DNA of 64,000 nucleotides from Schistosoma haematobium (lineage: Eukaryota; Platyhelminthes; Trematoda; Strigeidida; Schistosomatidae), in the NCBI RefSeq assembly GCF_000699445.3, contig NC_067197.1, positions 22,737,809 through 22,801,808 of the forward strand, written 5' to 3'. A model generated the notes under the pieces. The model was not told where the DNA came from, made no database searches, and worked only from the letters and a program-made list of their open reading frames with translations. Of the stretch, positions 1 through 13,600 are shown piece by piece. The translations under genes were made by a program, and so were the position numbers. Position 1 is the first letter of the stretch, and every line of letters starts with the position of its first letter.

Positions 1-34
1 TTCTAAGAATCAACTAATAACCATATGGAGACAT

Positions 35-40
35 TTTATT
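35..40 (-). promoter_or_regulatory. Possible polyadenylation signal AATAAA of the RasGAP gene
   Basis: AATAAA on the minus strand lies about 105 bases past the stop codon, with AT-rich sequence around it. Cleavage would fall at about positions 5-25, giving a short 3' UTR. In AT-rich DNA this hexamer is common by chance. Confidence 0.4.
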
Positions 41-142
41 CATGGTAATAATAGTTGAGACTCATTGAAATGCATGGTGGGTTCCTAAAAAAAACAAAAC
101 GAAGCATCTGACAAAACATTATATATAAATGCTTTCTATTCT

Positions 143-515
143 TTAAATATGTGGTGAAGATGTTCGAGCTGATGAAAAAGAAATCTTAGGAATACCTTCG
201 ACAATTTCATGCTGTAATTTGTTATGATTATTATTTATATTATAAATATTGTTATTGGTAATTGTACGAGGAGAATTTGTATACTTCATTTGATCACTAG
301 GACTAGATAATCCATGATTTGCCAAATTATTTGGCATTTTTGACAAAGAAGAATCAAATTGTCTTGGATGAATAGGTGATTTGGTTGAACGAGACAAGAG
401 AGAATTGGAATTAGATTGTTTGCAACTTGATGATAGCTGTTTTGGACGTGCAGCAACGATTCGTGCACGGATTCGAGCTTGTTCACGAAGCAGTTCACTT
501 TGTTCTAATTCAAGT
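143..515 (-). CDS. RasGAP gene exon 15: terminal coding exon
   Basis: The acceptor CTCTTAG at 516-522 follows a pyrimidine-rich tract. AG from exon 14 plus A gives Arg1311, and the frame runs to TAA at 143-145. The first about 24 residues ([23 protein letters not shown]) are a charged helix continuing the one at the end of exon 14. The remainder is Ser/Pro/Asn-rich and ends in SSPHI. Upstream in-frame sequence (516-565) is open but is intron by phase and acceptor. The C terminus lacks an obvious PDZ ligand of the SynGAP alpha1 type. Confidence 0.88.
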
Positions 516-3500
516 CTAAGAGAGTGAGAAATAGGAATATAAAAGAAATTATCAGTGACTGACAATGAGATAAAAACAATTTTATTTTACTGTTATATAG
601 AACAATAAAGACGACATTAAGTCAGTTGATTTTCATAAACATATTTGCTAGTATTAACTAGTTATGAGGAAGTATTTCGGAATTATGCTGTTTATAACAT
701 TCATCTTCACTTCCAAACTGATTTCACTTTTACCACATCTTTTATCATTCTATAATAAGTTCGATGGAGTGATTCAAATAAAATAACCTCGTATCCGTCT
801 ATAGAACTTATGAGGAGAAAAATATATTGATCGCCGAAGTAATCTCACTTGAATTTCATCAGTATTTATGTTTGCCATAGTTTGTGATCATTTTGTAAGA
901 GCTGTTGAAGGGATTGAGCGGAAAACGCACAAAATTAGTCAGTCAAAGCAAATCGTGAACAGATATATATATATATCACTTAGTAGTAGCCGAAATTATT
1001 TCAGCACATATTATTCAACCAGAAAAGACTAAAAGCAAAAGAAGACATAATGAACTCTGGTTAATTCTTCCTTAATCCAATTCCAATTCCTTTCTTTTCT
1101 GTGTTAACTACACTACTTACTAATATTCAGTAGCTCATGTTGTTTTCGATTATTTTTGAACACTCAGCATATTATGACCTTTTGTTCTAACATGTAATTT
1201 AAATATTAATATGGAATGGTATTACTTACTCCATTTTATTAGTGTACTTCCATTCCCTTAAGACTGTAGACAGTTCATTAGTATTTAGTTTGTGTTCATT
1301 GCACATTTATTTATTTGTAATAATCACTAAATGTAGTGTTCATTGTTGACATTTTTATTTGCTTCTGCCACTTTTAATTTTGAAATAGATAGGGGCTTTT
1401 AATTTGCCACATACTTTTGCAAATTATTTCGACACGGCCGCTGTAGTAAGCATTTTGTTTGCTACAATAGGCCAACGAGCATTTCGAACATTCACTTAGG
1501 TTGGTCTTACAACATCTTAGATGACTTTATGAGTTATTGGTTTAGGAATCACTGAAGCTTGAAGATGTAGCAGTATTACAAAAGCTGACTAGGTAAATGT
1601 AGAATAGATACTTTACCGCTTAAGAAGGCTAGAATTTTAGTAGAAAGAATTCTCGTTCTCTTAAAGAACTCTTTCAGTATTTTTCTGTTGATCTTACCTA
1701 ATAGTTCGATTTGGGAGATGATAACTTTTGGGGTATTCGAAATATTCCACTATTGGAAAGTACGTCTAACTGAATAGATTATCCTCTTAGTCCCACCTAT
1801 TTATCAATATCACTCGATGGTAATACTACGTACGTTTCTATCCATGAAAGTGAATATAAATTTCATTTGAGTGCTAGGTCAGTCAGTAAAAGTATAAGAT
1901 AAGGGGCCAAAATGGCGGAAAACACCGAATAAATAAATTGGCTTATAGGACGTCACAATATACCATTACTTGTGTCGATGGATTTGAGTAAATATGGACC
2001 TGAATTCGAACGAGGTCACTTGGTAATCAGAAGGTTAACAGAAATGGACCTTATACACGTCCTAAATAAATAGTATATTTGTAATATCCCAATGAGTAGA
2101 AAAATTAGATTTTCTGACGTTTCATGGCTTAGTGTAAGTCACTTCTTCAGAGAAATGTTTGCAGAGTTAGGAAACAAGTAAATAAAAATAAAAATATTAG
2201 AAATAACAGCACAAAGGCTGATCATAGTCAAATTCTTCTTCCATAGTATATGTGTTTGGTCACTTGTGAAGGTGTTCTACACACCTTATGATGATATCTC
2301 ATAGAACGATAGAGTTTTATAGACAAATAATTCAGAAAACCACTGAAATCTAGCTTGTGATCTACATGAATTTACTATTATTCATATGCATCTGAATATT
2401 ATAAATTTTCTACTCAATTTTTAATTTGTTCTCAAGATTATTTTCAGATTCATCAGGATAATGTGTGTCATTTTAATTAGATCGACTTGAAGATACTATG
2501 TTGTTGCAGTTGTTGAGATTTATATGTTTACTGGAATACACAATCTCGATAGATTCTATGACTGAAGCTTTTACTGTTGAATTCTATCAACTGATTTGTT
2601 AAGATTTGTTTGTTGGAATAAACTAATTATATTCGTTTTTATAAAAATTGTACAGCATATATCTCACTGACAAAATTTATTGTTTAGTAAAAATAAAGTA
2701 AACTAACAACCTATCGACAATATATACCAATTATTCTACACAAACAAGGACCGATAACCTTCAAAACTCACTGAAAATATCACATCTTCAGATTATGAAG
2801 TAAGATTAACTGGTCAACATTTTAAACTCCAAACAATTGTTAATAAGCTATAACAAAAGTCCAATAATCTTTAAATGGATTATCAGATACCAACTCAGTG
2901 GTAAATATCTTTTTTGATGTAAGACTGGAAGCTTCTACTGATGTTAGTTTATAACGAAAATAGTCCCTTCATCAAGTCTAACAAATATACACTAAAACAT
3001 TCTGATAAAATATATATTTAATAACGAATAGTAGTAGCAGTGGTATGGTTTGATAGATGGATAATAAATAAGCTATATAAACTAACCTTGCCATAGCATC
3101 ATCTAATTCTTTAAATGTAGCAGTTACAGTTTGTAAAACATTAGCATCATTGTTATTGTTACTATTATTTGTTGGATTCTGTAAGCAGTTAACACCAGTA
3201 GTATTAGTACTAATCGGAACTGCTTGCTTACGTGAATATAACTGTTTATCACTATAGGATTTCAATTCATTTCCCTGTAAATTTGTACAGTAATCAGAAT
3301 GAATATTTAATTTTGGTACTTTTAAATGGATGGATTGATTATTATTACCATTAGTGGTAGTATTGATTTTATTATTATTGATAAGTTGGTCTAATAATTG
3401 ACGAAGTTGATAAATTTCAGTTTCTTGTTTACTCAATCGATCAGCTGCTCGTAAAGCATCTTGACGTGATAACAATAACTCATAACGTAGGCGAGCTACT

Positions 3501-6500
3501 TCACTGAATAATTCTTTCGGTTGTTTATTAATATTACTATTCTTGTCGGCAGAAGTATCAGCGGCATTAGTAGTATTATTTGTATTATTGGCTAATGAAT
3601 AATTAGAACTATCTTCTCCCATTTGAATCATATTATATGAAGTGGTGTCTGATTGGCTAAGCAGTTCTTCTGTCGAGACTGATGATAAAATATTTTTACT
3701 GTAAGTGTATGTATTGTTCTTTGAATAATTATTTGATAAATTACTTGGAAAATGATGATGACGATAATTTTGTGGCAAGTTCGATGGAACAGTATTCGTT
3801 GATGTACCGAAAAAGAATTGATCGTTATCCACATCCCTATCAAATATATTTTCACGACTCTGTAAGTGAAAAAAACAAAGGTTAGTAATCAGGTAGGTTA
3901 GTTGATAATCATTGGGAACTTTGTTTTTCTCTTCAATTATTTATCGACAATAATTATGAATTAAACGTTAGTATTCAATGAGATAGTTGACAGTTGAAGA
4001 AAAGTAAATGAACAGAAAATGATTATCTTATTAGTAGAATTGAGAAAGATGATCGTGTTATTCGACTGAAATCAATTACGAAACCAAAATTTGAGTGAGT
4101 AATTAAACAATTAATTTAAAGTAAATAGTTTATAGCATTGAATGTGTGCAAGTAATAAAGTCAGATGTGTATTATGGTCACATTACATAATAAATACTAA
4201 ACTTTAGTTTGATAGTTTTTATTATTTTTCAAGTCTTGTTACTTTTGAGCAGAAAAGTTTACTTGTGAACAGTATATAGTAACGCCGCGGTTAATTACAA
4301 CGACACCATCCAGTTCAGACAACACCACACCTTCAGAATCCTCAGCAGGAACTAAAAAATTTTTTGCTGTTTAAATTTAGTCAACTATCTTTATTGAAAG
4401 AATATTTTCGCTAATGACATGAAGATTTTATCATACTCAGTTATTATTTTAGCAGTATAAATTTAGATGTCATTGTTATTACCTACCGAGATATGAATTA
4501 GGATGCGTCTTAGATACCAATTCGTTTAGTCGACACCAAATAAATGAATAGTTAGCTTTTGAAGCCTATGTTTTAAGAATAAGTAGGTATGACTCTATAT
4601 GAAGTGTGCTCAAAAAGATAACATATTCATTTCTACTAGTGATAATGGCCTTACCTTATTAACTTCATGTATAAACTGAAATACAGTAGTATCTGGATTT
4701 AAATAAGAATAGCAATATCTTTGTAAACCATAATTTTAAGACATTTTACACTAAGTGATTAACAAATACATTCTAAACCAAACTGAATATCTAAACATAC
4801 AGCTGTACAAGCGTTTATTATTTAGTTGATTTTGTGGCTTTACCTATCTTCGTTAATTTGTTTTAATTATTTTGATATAAAAGCTCGGAGCGGAATATTA
4901 ATTGAGATGTTGGTACTACATCATCTCAGTCATTGAGATTTTTACCACTAAAATGTGAGTCAAGTTCTTAGCTCAAAGGGGATATCAGTATCCAAAAGTT
5001 TGCAAATAGGTCATGCTGACTAACACAAAACCTAGGTTTGATGTTTCCTAACGTCTATCTCTAACCAATTTACATCAAAACATAGTGCACATAATGTCGA
5101 GTCACTCAAACTAATGACTGTATTGCAACTGCATAATCATTAAGGGCTAGTCATACATTATATATAAGTCACAATTCCTTACTGACTAGTCAGCGTTATT
5201 GAAATATTATTTTGATGCACGATGCAAGACATTGTTAAAAGTGCTGGTTCCGATTTTGACGAAAATCCATATTCGAATTTAGGATCTGTTCTCGGAATAA
5301 AATCATTTTGTCTTTAATATACAATTTTATTTACTTTAAAGTTTACTCATCGTGTTTAAATATTATCTATCAACCTAGATATTATATCTAATTACATTGT
5401 ATTTGTAGATCAGCTTATCTGATAACAAACCTGTTCGAATATTTAACATAATATTCACAATTTAAAGTTTATCATTGACTAATGATCTTAATTTATTTTC
5501 ATTATTTAATAAAAAATCAATGTCCACTGGTCGGATACCATCATCAACAACATACTGTGAGAGAGAACAAACCAACTTCCTGCTGAAGAGGAAATTAGGA
5601 AAAGATGTTGAAAGTGGATAGGACATACATTACTATATACATACATTACTTATATTCCTTAAAATCTACAATACATGATTTCCTTAAGATTTTATAGATA
5701 TTGAGTCTTTGAATTGTAAGACTAAATTATCACGTTGTGCTCTTGAAATATAAACAAATAAAATGATATGTGTTTTATTGTTATACAAGATCGAATCAGT
5801 AATGACTGTACTGATAAAGACATAGAGTAGTAAGAACTTTTGATTGATGGAACTGCATCAATAGTATGTACTTTCAAGTGGTAAAAGTGGATACTTCTGA
5901 GAATGCTTAAACCATTGTCATTATTTCTTATACACATTCATAATAGATACTGTACGTAAAAACCAAAGTTAAGTAAAACATTTTACTTCACAGCTTCTAG
6001 AAAACATTGTTGAGTGAATTAGCAAATTAACCACATTATTAATAAGATGTATGAAAGTAAGCAGTTAATGTAGGAATCAAGTATATTAAAAACAGTATTG
6101 ACCTCATTTGCATTGTTGTATTTTTATAGTGTCAATATAAACATCACACAGTAAAACAAGTGAAATATAGAGCCATAAAACGATACACAAAGGATTCGAA
6201 TACTCTCCAGACGTATTAACGAATTCTTGCATATTTTTCAAAAATTCTATGTATTATTTAAAACTATTTAACGATATTGTTCAATCCAATCCAATAATAA
6301 ATAAAACAGCAATATGGGGAACTGAAATTCAAAATTGATTCACCGAATATCCATCATAATGAAACGAATCACAAAAGGAAGATATAATAAAGTTTACTTG
6401 GTTTAAAGATTATGTCTTTCAGTGCAATAGATGTAATTAAAACGATTGTAAAACTGGGTAATTATATTCTTTCATAATTTATTGCAAAAAATTTTCACTT

Positions 6501-9500
6501 TATCGCAATCAGCAGTTTTCTATCAATTAACGAACAAGCTGATTATATGTATTTCAGTTCATTCATTATATTTCAACAGTATATATGTTTAAAAATATAA
6601 TTTTAGGCAGTGCTGGTAGTCTAGGTGAAGGTATCCTCTAAATGCAACCAGCCGTTTCCTAGAACCTATTGGTTACTTTTGACTGTATTCAGTGGGTTCA
6701 AACAATGAGGCACGCGATAAACTACTAGAAAACTTATTTTGTTTGGTTGAAATATATATTTCATTGGTTTAGTCTTTATTTCTAACACTAAAATATTCAG
6801 ACATGTATTAGAAAATTGGAAAGGATTAGACAAAAAAAAACATATTAAGTAGTAGAGTTAAAATACAAAGAAGATACTACAATTTACTAGATTAATGAAA
6901 TGTTGTTGAGAAAATACGGACAAAAGAAGTCAAAACATTGTTATTCGTATGATGGATTTTTGTCAATAATTTTATTTTTGTGAAGGCATCAATCAAATAA
7001 AAAGTTCATTTCACGAGTCGATCTAAGCTTAAAAAACATTGGGAACCTGGAAGCACTGTATGGCCGTTCCATCCTAGTATGGGACTACTCGGCAGTGCGC
7101 ATCCACGATTCCGCACGCAGGACTCGGATACAGGACCTTCGGTCCCGTATGTGGACGCACAACCCCTAGATCACTGAACAGGCATCCAACTGTATGCATG
7201 TATATCCGAGTATGTATTTAAGTGATAGAGGTTTGAAACTCAGGTGAATACTTTTGAAGATGTTTTATTCTCTGAGCTAGGTCTAAGTGCCGAGCTTTCA
7301 CTGTTATTTTTGACAATATCTTTAGCGCTTGCTTCATTTAGAAGTGAAGTTTTCAATTATTCCATAAGTGTTATGTCGATTTGTTCCGAAGGCCTTCTGT
7401 GTGATTAGCTGTGTTTGTGTATTTTTTTGTCCTTGTGTTTTTCTGCATTTACTCTGATTGTCATTGTTGGTTAGTACCTGACCTTATGACTGACAATTTA
7501 ACTAACATCTTTAAAAAGTTTACCACCAACAGTGTTGTTACTTCTACTGCTCTCGGATTTGCCACAGGAATTTTATCTAGTTGTACTAATGGGGTGTTAC
7601 AATTTGAACTTATGTACACACTTACCAGGTTCCACATTACGACTGACTAGCTGACTAAATTCATGAAGCAAGGTACAAGTTTCCACACTTCATATTATGT
7701 CATACTTTATGCAAAATTCATTAATATTAACTAGTTGCCATATGAGATAAAAAATTGAGCTAGATTCTGCATATTGCAATAAATGAATATTGAGTAATTT
7801 AACTGCATAGGGACCTAGTCATATTTACAAAAGTAACAAATATTTGCTTTATATACGAAAATATATAACTTACGTTACTGTTTGATCGAAATTGTCTTTG
7901 AACTTTAGATATTTTTGTTGAATCACTAGATGAACACATAATACTTGGTTTAGTTAATATCACATTTGCTGTTGTAACTTGTCTCGGAAATAATCTTGGT
8001 GAAATACTATTAATATTATTATTATTATTGTTGTGCAGAGAATTTGTACTTGAATTATTTTCAGTTTCATTTGTTGGAACAATTTCAGAGGATGTCAGTC
8101 TATTATTTGTTAATGACATAGATTTGTATGAATTTGATTTTATGATTGATTGATCACTAACATTCAGTAGATTCATTTTATCTGACTGACGTTTAGTGAC
8201 GTCCAATGTATCACTGTGTAGTGTCTAAAAAATTGGTTTAATCAAAAACAAAATTTAGAATCATCATAAAAGTGAAAACATTTTTTTAGTGGTTGCAATA
8301 ATATCGGATAATGTTTACATTCAGTTTTTATTTTCAAAAGCACTAGATTCATCTAATCGCCAAGCTATAAATATACTAGCCTTTTAATCAAATAATTATA
8401 GAAAGAACTAAGATGTGAACGTGCCTTACATAACGGTTAGTTGATTGTAGTTCATTTAGGCATTAAATAGGAGGACCTAGTAAGAATATTTACATCAGAT
8501 CAAATTGTCACAGTTGACCCATTTATTACAACTAAAGATGATAAGTAAATATGACAAAATGAAAACAATAATAATATTAGTAGTAGTAGTGATCTAAGGA
8601 AAGAAAATATGGTTCGAAAAAAAACGTGTAAAACTGTGAAAGAAAATTTTAGACTTCATCACACTTATGTTTTATATTATTTTAAATTACCTCAGAGGAC
8701 TTATAAGTAACCGCTTGTTTTTGGGGTTGACATTATTCATTTCGTAAAAATGTTGATTATAAATTTTGATTTTTGTTATTAGTATCAAAACGTTTAGTTA
8801 GTCATCGAAAAAGTGACAAAGTTAACTGATTATTTTGTCATTTAAGAGAGCAGGCAAAATACCTGGGAAGTAAAAATTTTAGAAAAAAAAAGATACGTTA
8901 GATATTCTTTGAAAATCGAACATAATTATCCTGAATGTTTGAACATAACCAAATAGTTTTATTGTTACCTTAGTTTAATAAATTGACCTTGTATCTGTTC
9001 TGGTACAACACTCAGTGAAAAAAGACATCAAGACTTTTACTGACTCGTCAATGTATGATTTTGTGGAGATCACTGAATGTTATCGATATCACAGAAAGGC
9101 CTAAGGTAGACAAACGAACGGTAACCATAAAGCATTCAATAGCTGTTCTGTCCCAATATTAGGTCCCTCGGACATATGCATCGATGATCTTACTGGTGAT
9201 CGGTCTCATACTGTGTATCTTGTGAACGCTCAATCTTCACATGATTGTATACATATTCAACTGATCTGTTTGCACATATAAGTTTAGATGAAAATAATCC
9301 ATGGTCTTTCATAATGGTGCACATGTATTCAAACTGAATAATCAAATAATCAATTATTCAGAAATTTTCTGGAAATACACAGGTTCTCGTAAGTTACTTA
9401 CAACATGTAAAATTTAAGAATTAAAAGGTACATTGTGGATCAAAAAATATTAACATAAATGAATTTTATTGGAATTAGTTACACATCAAGAAATCATGGC

Positions 9501-10605
9501 AAATATGTGAATACATATGAGACAAAGTAAAAATATACTTAATAACGCTGTTAAAAACGTAAGTGGCTATACATAAGTGTTTATGCAATTAGCAAATGCT
9601 TTTATTCATTTACAATCCCATTTGTAATTTTAATTATAAAGTATTACTATCTGCAAAGAGCTGACAAAAATCTAACAGAATAAAGTGAATTTATATTTTG
9701 TGTTTGAATATTTGTCATATGATCTGATGTTTTTTTATCCCTTCAATTTTAATTTAATACTAGGACGAGACGACTGTCCAGTGCTTCCAGGTTTTCCATG
9801 GTGGTCTAGCATCAATTGGCTCATGAATTCAACTATTAAATTACTTGTTGATTGAAATCATGAATTGAATGATGTTAGACCACCGTTAGAGTTCTAGTGA
9901 GAAGCCATGACCAGTGGAGCTAATCCGTGTCAGGTAGAGACAGGTATCTATCTCATTACAATGAGAGATGGTCGTAAAATTTCGTGGATTGGTCGACGTT
10001 AGACATTAACACAATTGGATACCGGCTCAGTGATCCAGTAGTCTAAGCATTCGCGCGCGAGATTGAAGGCCCTGGGTTCGAATCTCGCGAGCGGAATTGT
10101 GGGTGCACACTGCTGAGGAGCCCCACAATGGGATGAAACGGCCGTCCAGTGCTTCTAGGTTTCCAACATTGGTCTAACATCAATCGGTTCATGATCTCAA
10201 TCAAAAACTTATTAATCTCCACAACCTCGACATTGATTATTAAATTACTATAATATGCAAAAAAAAACCGTCCTCTGATTTTAATTTATCTATTTGAACA
10301 TTAAATCCCAAACAAATTTTTTGATTGATATCTCCATTTGATCTCAATATCACTTGTTGCACTAATGTGAGTTATGCTAGTTCCAACTAATGCATATAGT
10401 TGCTAGGTCCAGTTTTATTTGAATATATATATACAATCAACTAACTGATTGATATAGGAATTTGATAAACTGATCCAACGATTTGATAATCTTTTCTGTT
10501 TAATCTTATTTATACTATTATTAAGTAAAAGTTTCTCAGGACTGACGAAATTGGTATAAATGTAAACATTTTTGAAAGACCTTTGCTTTTTGATGAAGGC
10601 TGCCA

Positions 10606-10639
<34 letters not shown>

Positions 10640-13600
10640 ATCACTTCAAATCGTTTTTTATGTCCTGCGGTAAGTTGACTTTTGTATTTTTACCAAATTT
10701 CACAATCTTTTATTCTATGGATTATGAAATAATAATAAACTTGAAACTATTATCATTTGAAATAGATTATTTGAGGTCAATGAATTGACGTGGTGTTGAT
10801 GTTGTGAAAAACACAAAAAAAACATTGAAAATAAAATAGTATAATCCGACCAATATAATTAGGAATAATTAAAATGCCTTTTGAAAATTAATGTATTTGA
10901 AACCAAGAAATATGATCAAATAGAAAGATATTCTCCTAAAGGTACACTTTTATCGAGATCTGTCAGCTGATTTTTTTTATTAATCAATAAACAATTTGAC
11001 ATATCAAAATGGGGATTTGTGGAGATTGTAGTAATTCTAATAGTCGAATTCATGAGTCGAACTAAGCTAGATAACGATTGAAAACCTGGAATCACTAGAT
11101 GACTATCTCGTCGTAGTATCGGTTTCCTCAGCAGTGTTCATCCATAGTCTCAAACCAAAAGAACTCGAACCCAAGACCTTCGGTCTCGAGCACGAACGCT
11201 TATCCTTTAGACCACTGAGCCTAAATCGAACGGTGTTAATGTCTAACTTTATTCGGTCCATGATCTTGCGCAACCTCTCACCCATTGTCTGAGGTGGACA
11301 ACTGTCTCATAATCTACACGGATTGGAATGCACCAGTCATGGCTTCTCACTAGAACCGATTTAATCTGTAAGATAACATCTTGACTAAAAGAAATGCTGA
11401 CTTGCAAATCAGTCGCCGAAAAGTAAGATATTGAATAATTTTCGGTTTTGTAAGTTTCTTATCTTTATTATGGCTGTGCTATATTGTGTATATTTAGAAT
11501 AACATAAAAATTCATTGACTTCAGAAATGGCTTATTATTTGAGATTGTTAACCGTGCTTTTGATAGAAAGTCCACTGTCATATAGAATTAGACGTACTGA
11601 TATCAAATAGTGAAGTGAATGAATATAATATCTCTCCAACATATATTACCATCTGTTATGAACATCATAAACTGGCATCAATTATCTGGAAATCTTTTTC
11701 GTTTAAACATCATTTGTATTACATAGTAAGCCATAGGATTACTAATTGGTTTTGAATGACTAATTTGTAAACATACATATGTAAATAAATCGGAAGTTAT
11801 CGGCTCAGTGATTTTAAGGTTAAGGGTTCGTAAGCGAGACATAAACGTTCTGTGTTCGATACACAGTAAAGTCGTGGCTGCACACTGTAGAGAATTCACT
11901 AACATGGACGAAAGAGCTGCTCACAATTTAATGGTTATCTGAATAAGATTAGTCAGTGATTTAAACAATAAAAATCAATACCAACCATAACACCTTATAA
12001 CAATCTACAGTTCTGGGAAATCAGAGAAACATATTAACAACTTTGAGTGCTTCTCATCAATGGTTCTCCATCATAGTTGTCATAATCGATTCATACATAT
12101 GCCTCTTCATATCAAACATCACAAACAAAATTCTGAAAAGAAAACGCCGATTGGTAATAATTATCATCAAAATATTTCCTTAATCAATCTGACATTTCTG
12201 AGAAAGATAACCACTACTATAACCAATGCTGCTGTTTTGAAATACCATACAATTTTCAATCGAACTATATAACATGAAAAGGTTACGAAAATCAATAATC
12301 CATCTGACTAAACGAACAATATTTTCTTAGTATGAAAAAAAGGTAACGAAATTAAATGTTACAATGTAGACAGAAAACAAATTAACTAGTATCCAGTAAG
12401 GATCAAATGATTATAGAAGTGAGATAGAATGATATAACCTCAATATCGGTACTACTAACAGTCAATAGAAGTAAACGTGAATTTATAGAAAGTTGACTAT
12501 TTAATATGTCAAATAAAATTTTATGCAATTCTAAAAATACTGAAACAAGGAACACTACTAAAATGTCCAAACTCAGAAAACAGAATCATATAAACGATTA
12601 CCCACTGATCAATCTTCACTTATAAATTTAAACATTGAAATGAATTAAATACGTATACGAATTTTAGCATTTATCCTCCATGTTAATGAAGTCTAACAAG
12701 ATTATACAAATTACACTATTCATAACAAGAATGTACATATTTATACATAACTCAAATGAAGCTAATCGACAATTAAGTATAGTAGTATTTGCGCTACTAT
12801 ACTTATTGCAGCTAGAAATAAATAGTATTGGTAGTTTTATAACTTGTGATCTTGTGCCCTATTAATCTATAATGTAGTGATACCGCCAATTCGAGGACAG
12901 TGATTTATCGATCGGACCAATAACGCATAAACCTGTATGGGCAATCTTCCTGCTTACCCCGGCCTGCTAATTCCAGGACACCAATCTCAGCCTGTGCGAT
13001 ATGAATCATGTATTTGAAACATACTGGGTTTATGTACAAACCAAACAGACCACATCGTACAATAAAATAGAAAACAACATTTTAACAAGATCTAGCCAAA
13101 AGTGGCTGTGAATGTGGGAGACTGAAATTAATAGACTGAGCAGAACTCAAGGACGGTAAATCGTATAATAATAGTTTATAGGTAAAAATAAAGCTTATAA
13201 TAAGAACATGAATATGCATAGTTTAGCTACTTAACAACTATACAATATCAGAATGGGTTTTGTGGAGATTTTTAGAAATTTCACTGGTTGAGTGGTTGAC
13301 TGATAGGTCCTGGGTTCGAATCTCGCGGGGGGGGCGGGATCGTGGATGAGCACTGCTGAGGAGTCCCATACTAGGACTAAACGGCCGTCCAGTGCTTCCA
13401 GGTTTTCCATAGTGGTCTAGCTTCAATTGACTCATGATTTCAACCAGCGAAATTATACAATAAAAATATATGTATCGTATTGGTCCATAAATAGTTCTCA
13501 AGAGTTACCATTCGAAATTCTTGTCGGGATATAACAGGTAATCATCATAAAACTATCATCATTCAGATATTTAGATTACTTGAATTTAATTGTGTAATAA

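Larger units (their letters stand above)
3860..7873 (-). other. Intron 13 (between exons 13 and 14)
   Basis: 4,014 bases. It holds an old RTE fragment at 5517-5635 and a minus-strand tRNA-derived SINE at 7004-7192. A GC-richer patch at 6600-6720 and a small open frame at 7411-7650 were inspected, and nothing supports a gene there. Confidence 0.8.

Noticed and set aside
2978..3832. Reading the exon 14 frame through to 2978 as a stand-alone ORF with a Met start
   Set aside because: The supposed start is a GTG inside the exon, and the end runs past a good donor at 3081-3086 into intron.
10025..10095. tRNA gene suggested by A- and B-box-like sequences
   Set aside because: The boxes are part of a SINE head; a full cloverleaf with acceptor pairing is not visible.
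13238..13501. 87-codon minus-strand open frame
   Set aside because: It runs antisense through a SINE and has no independent support.
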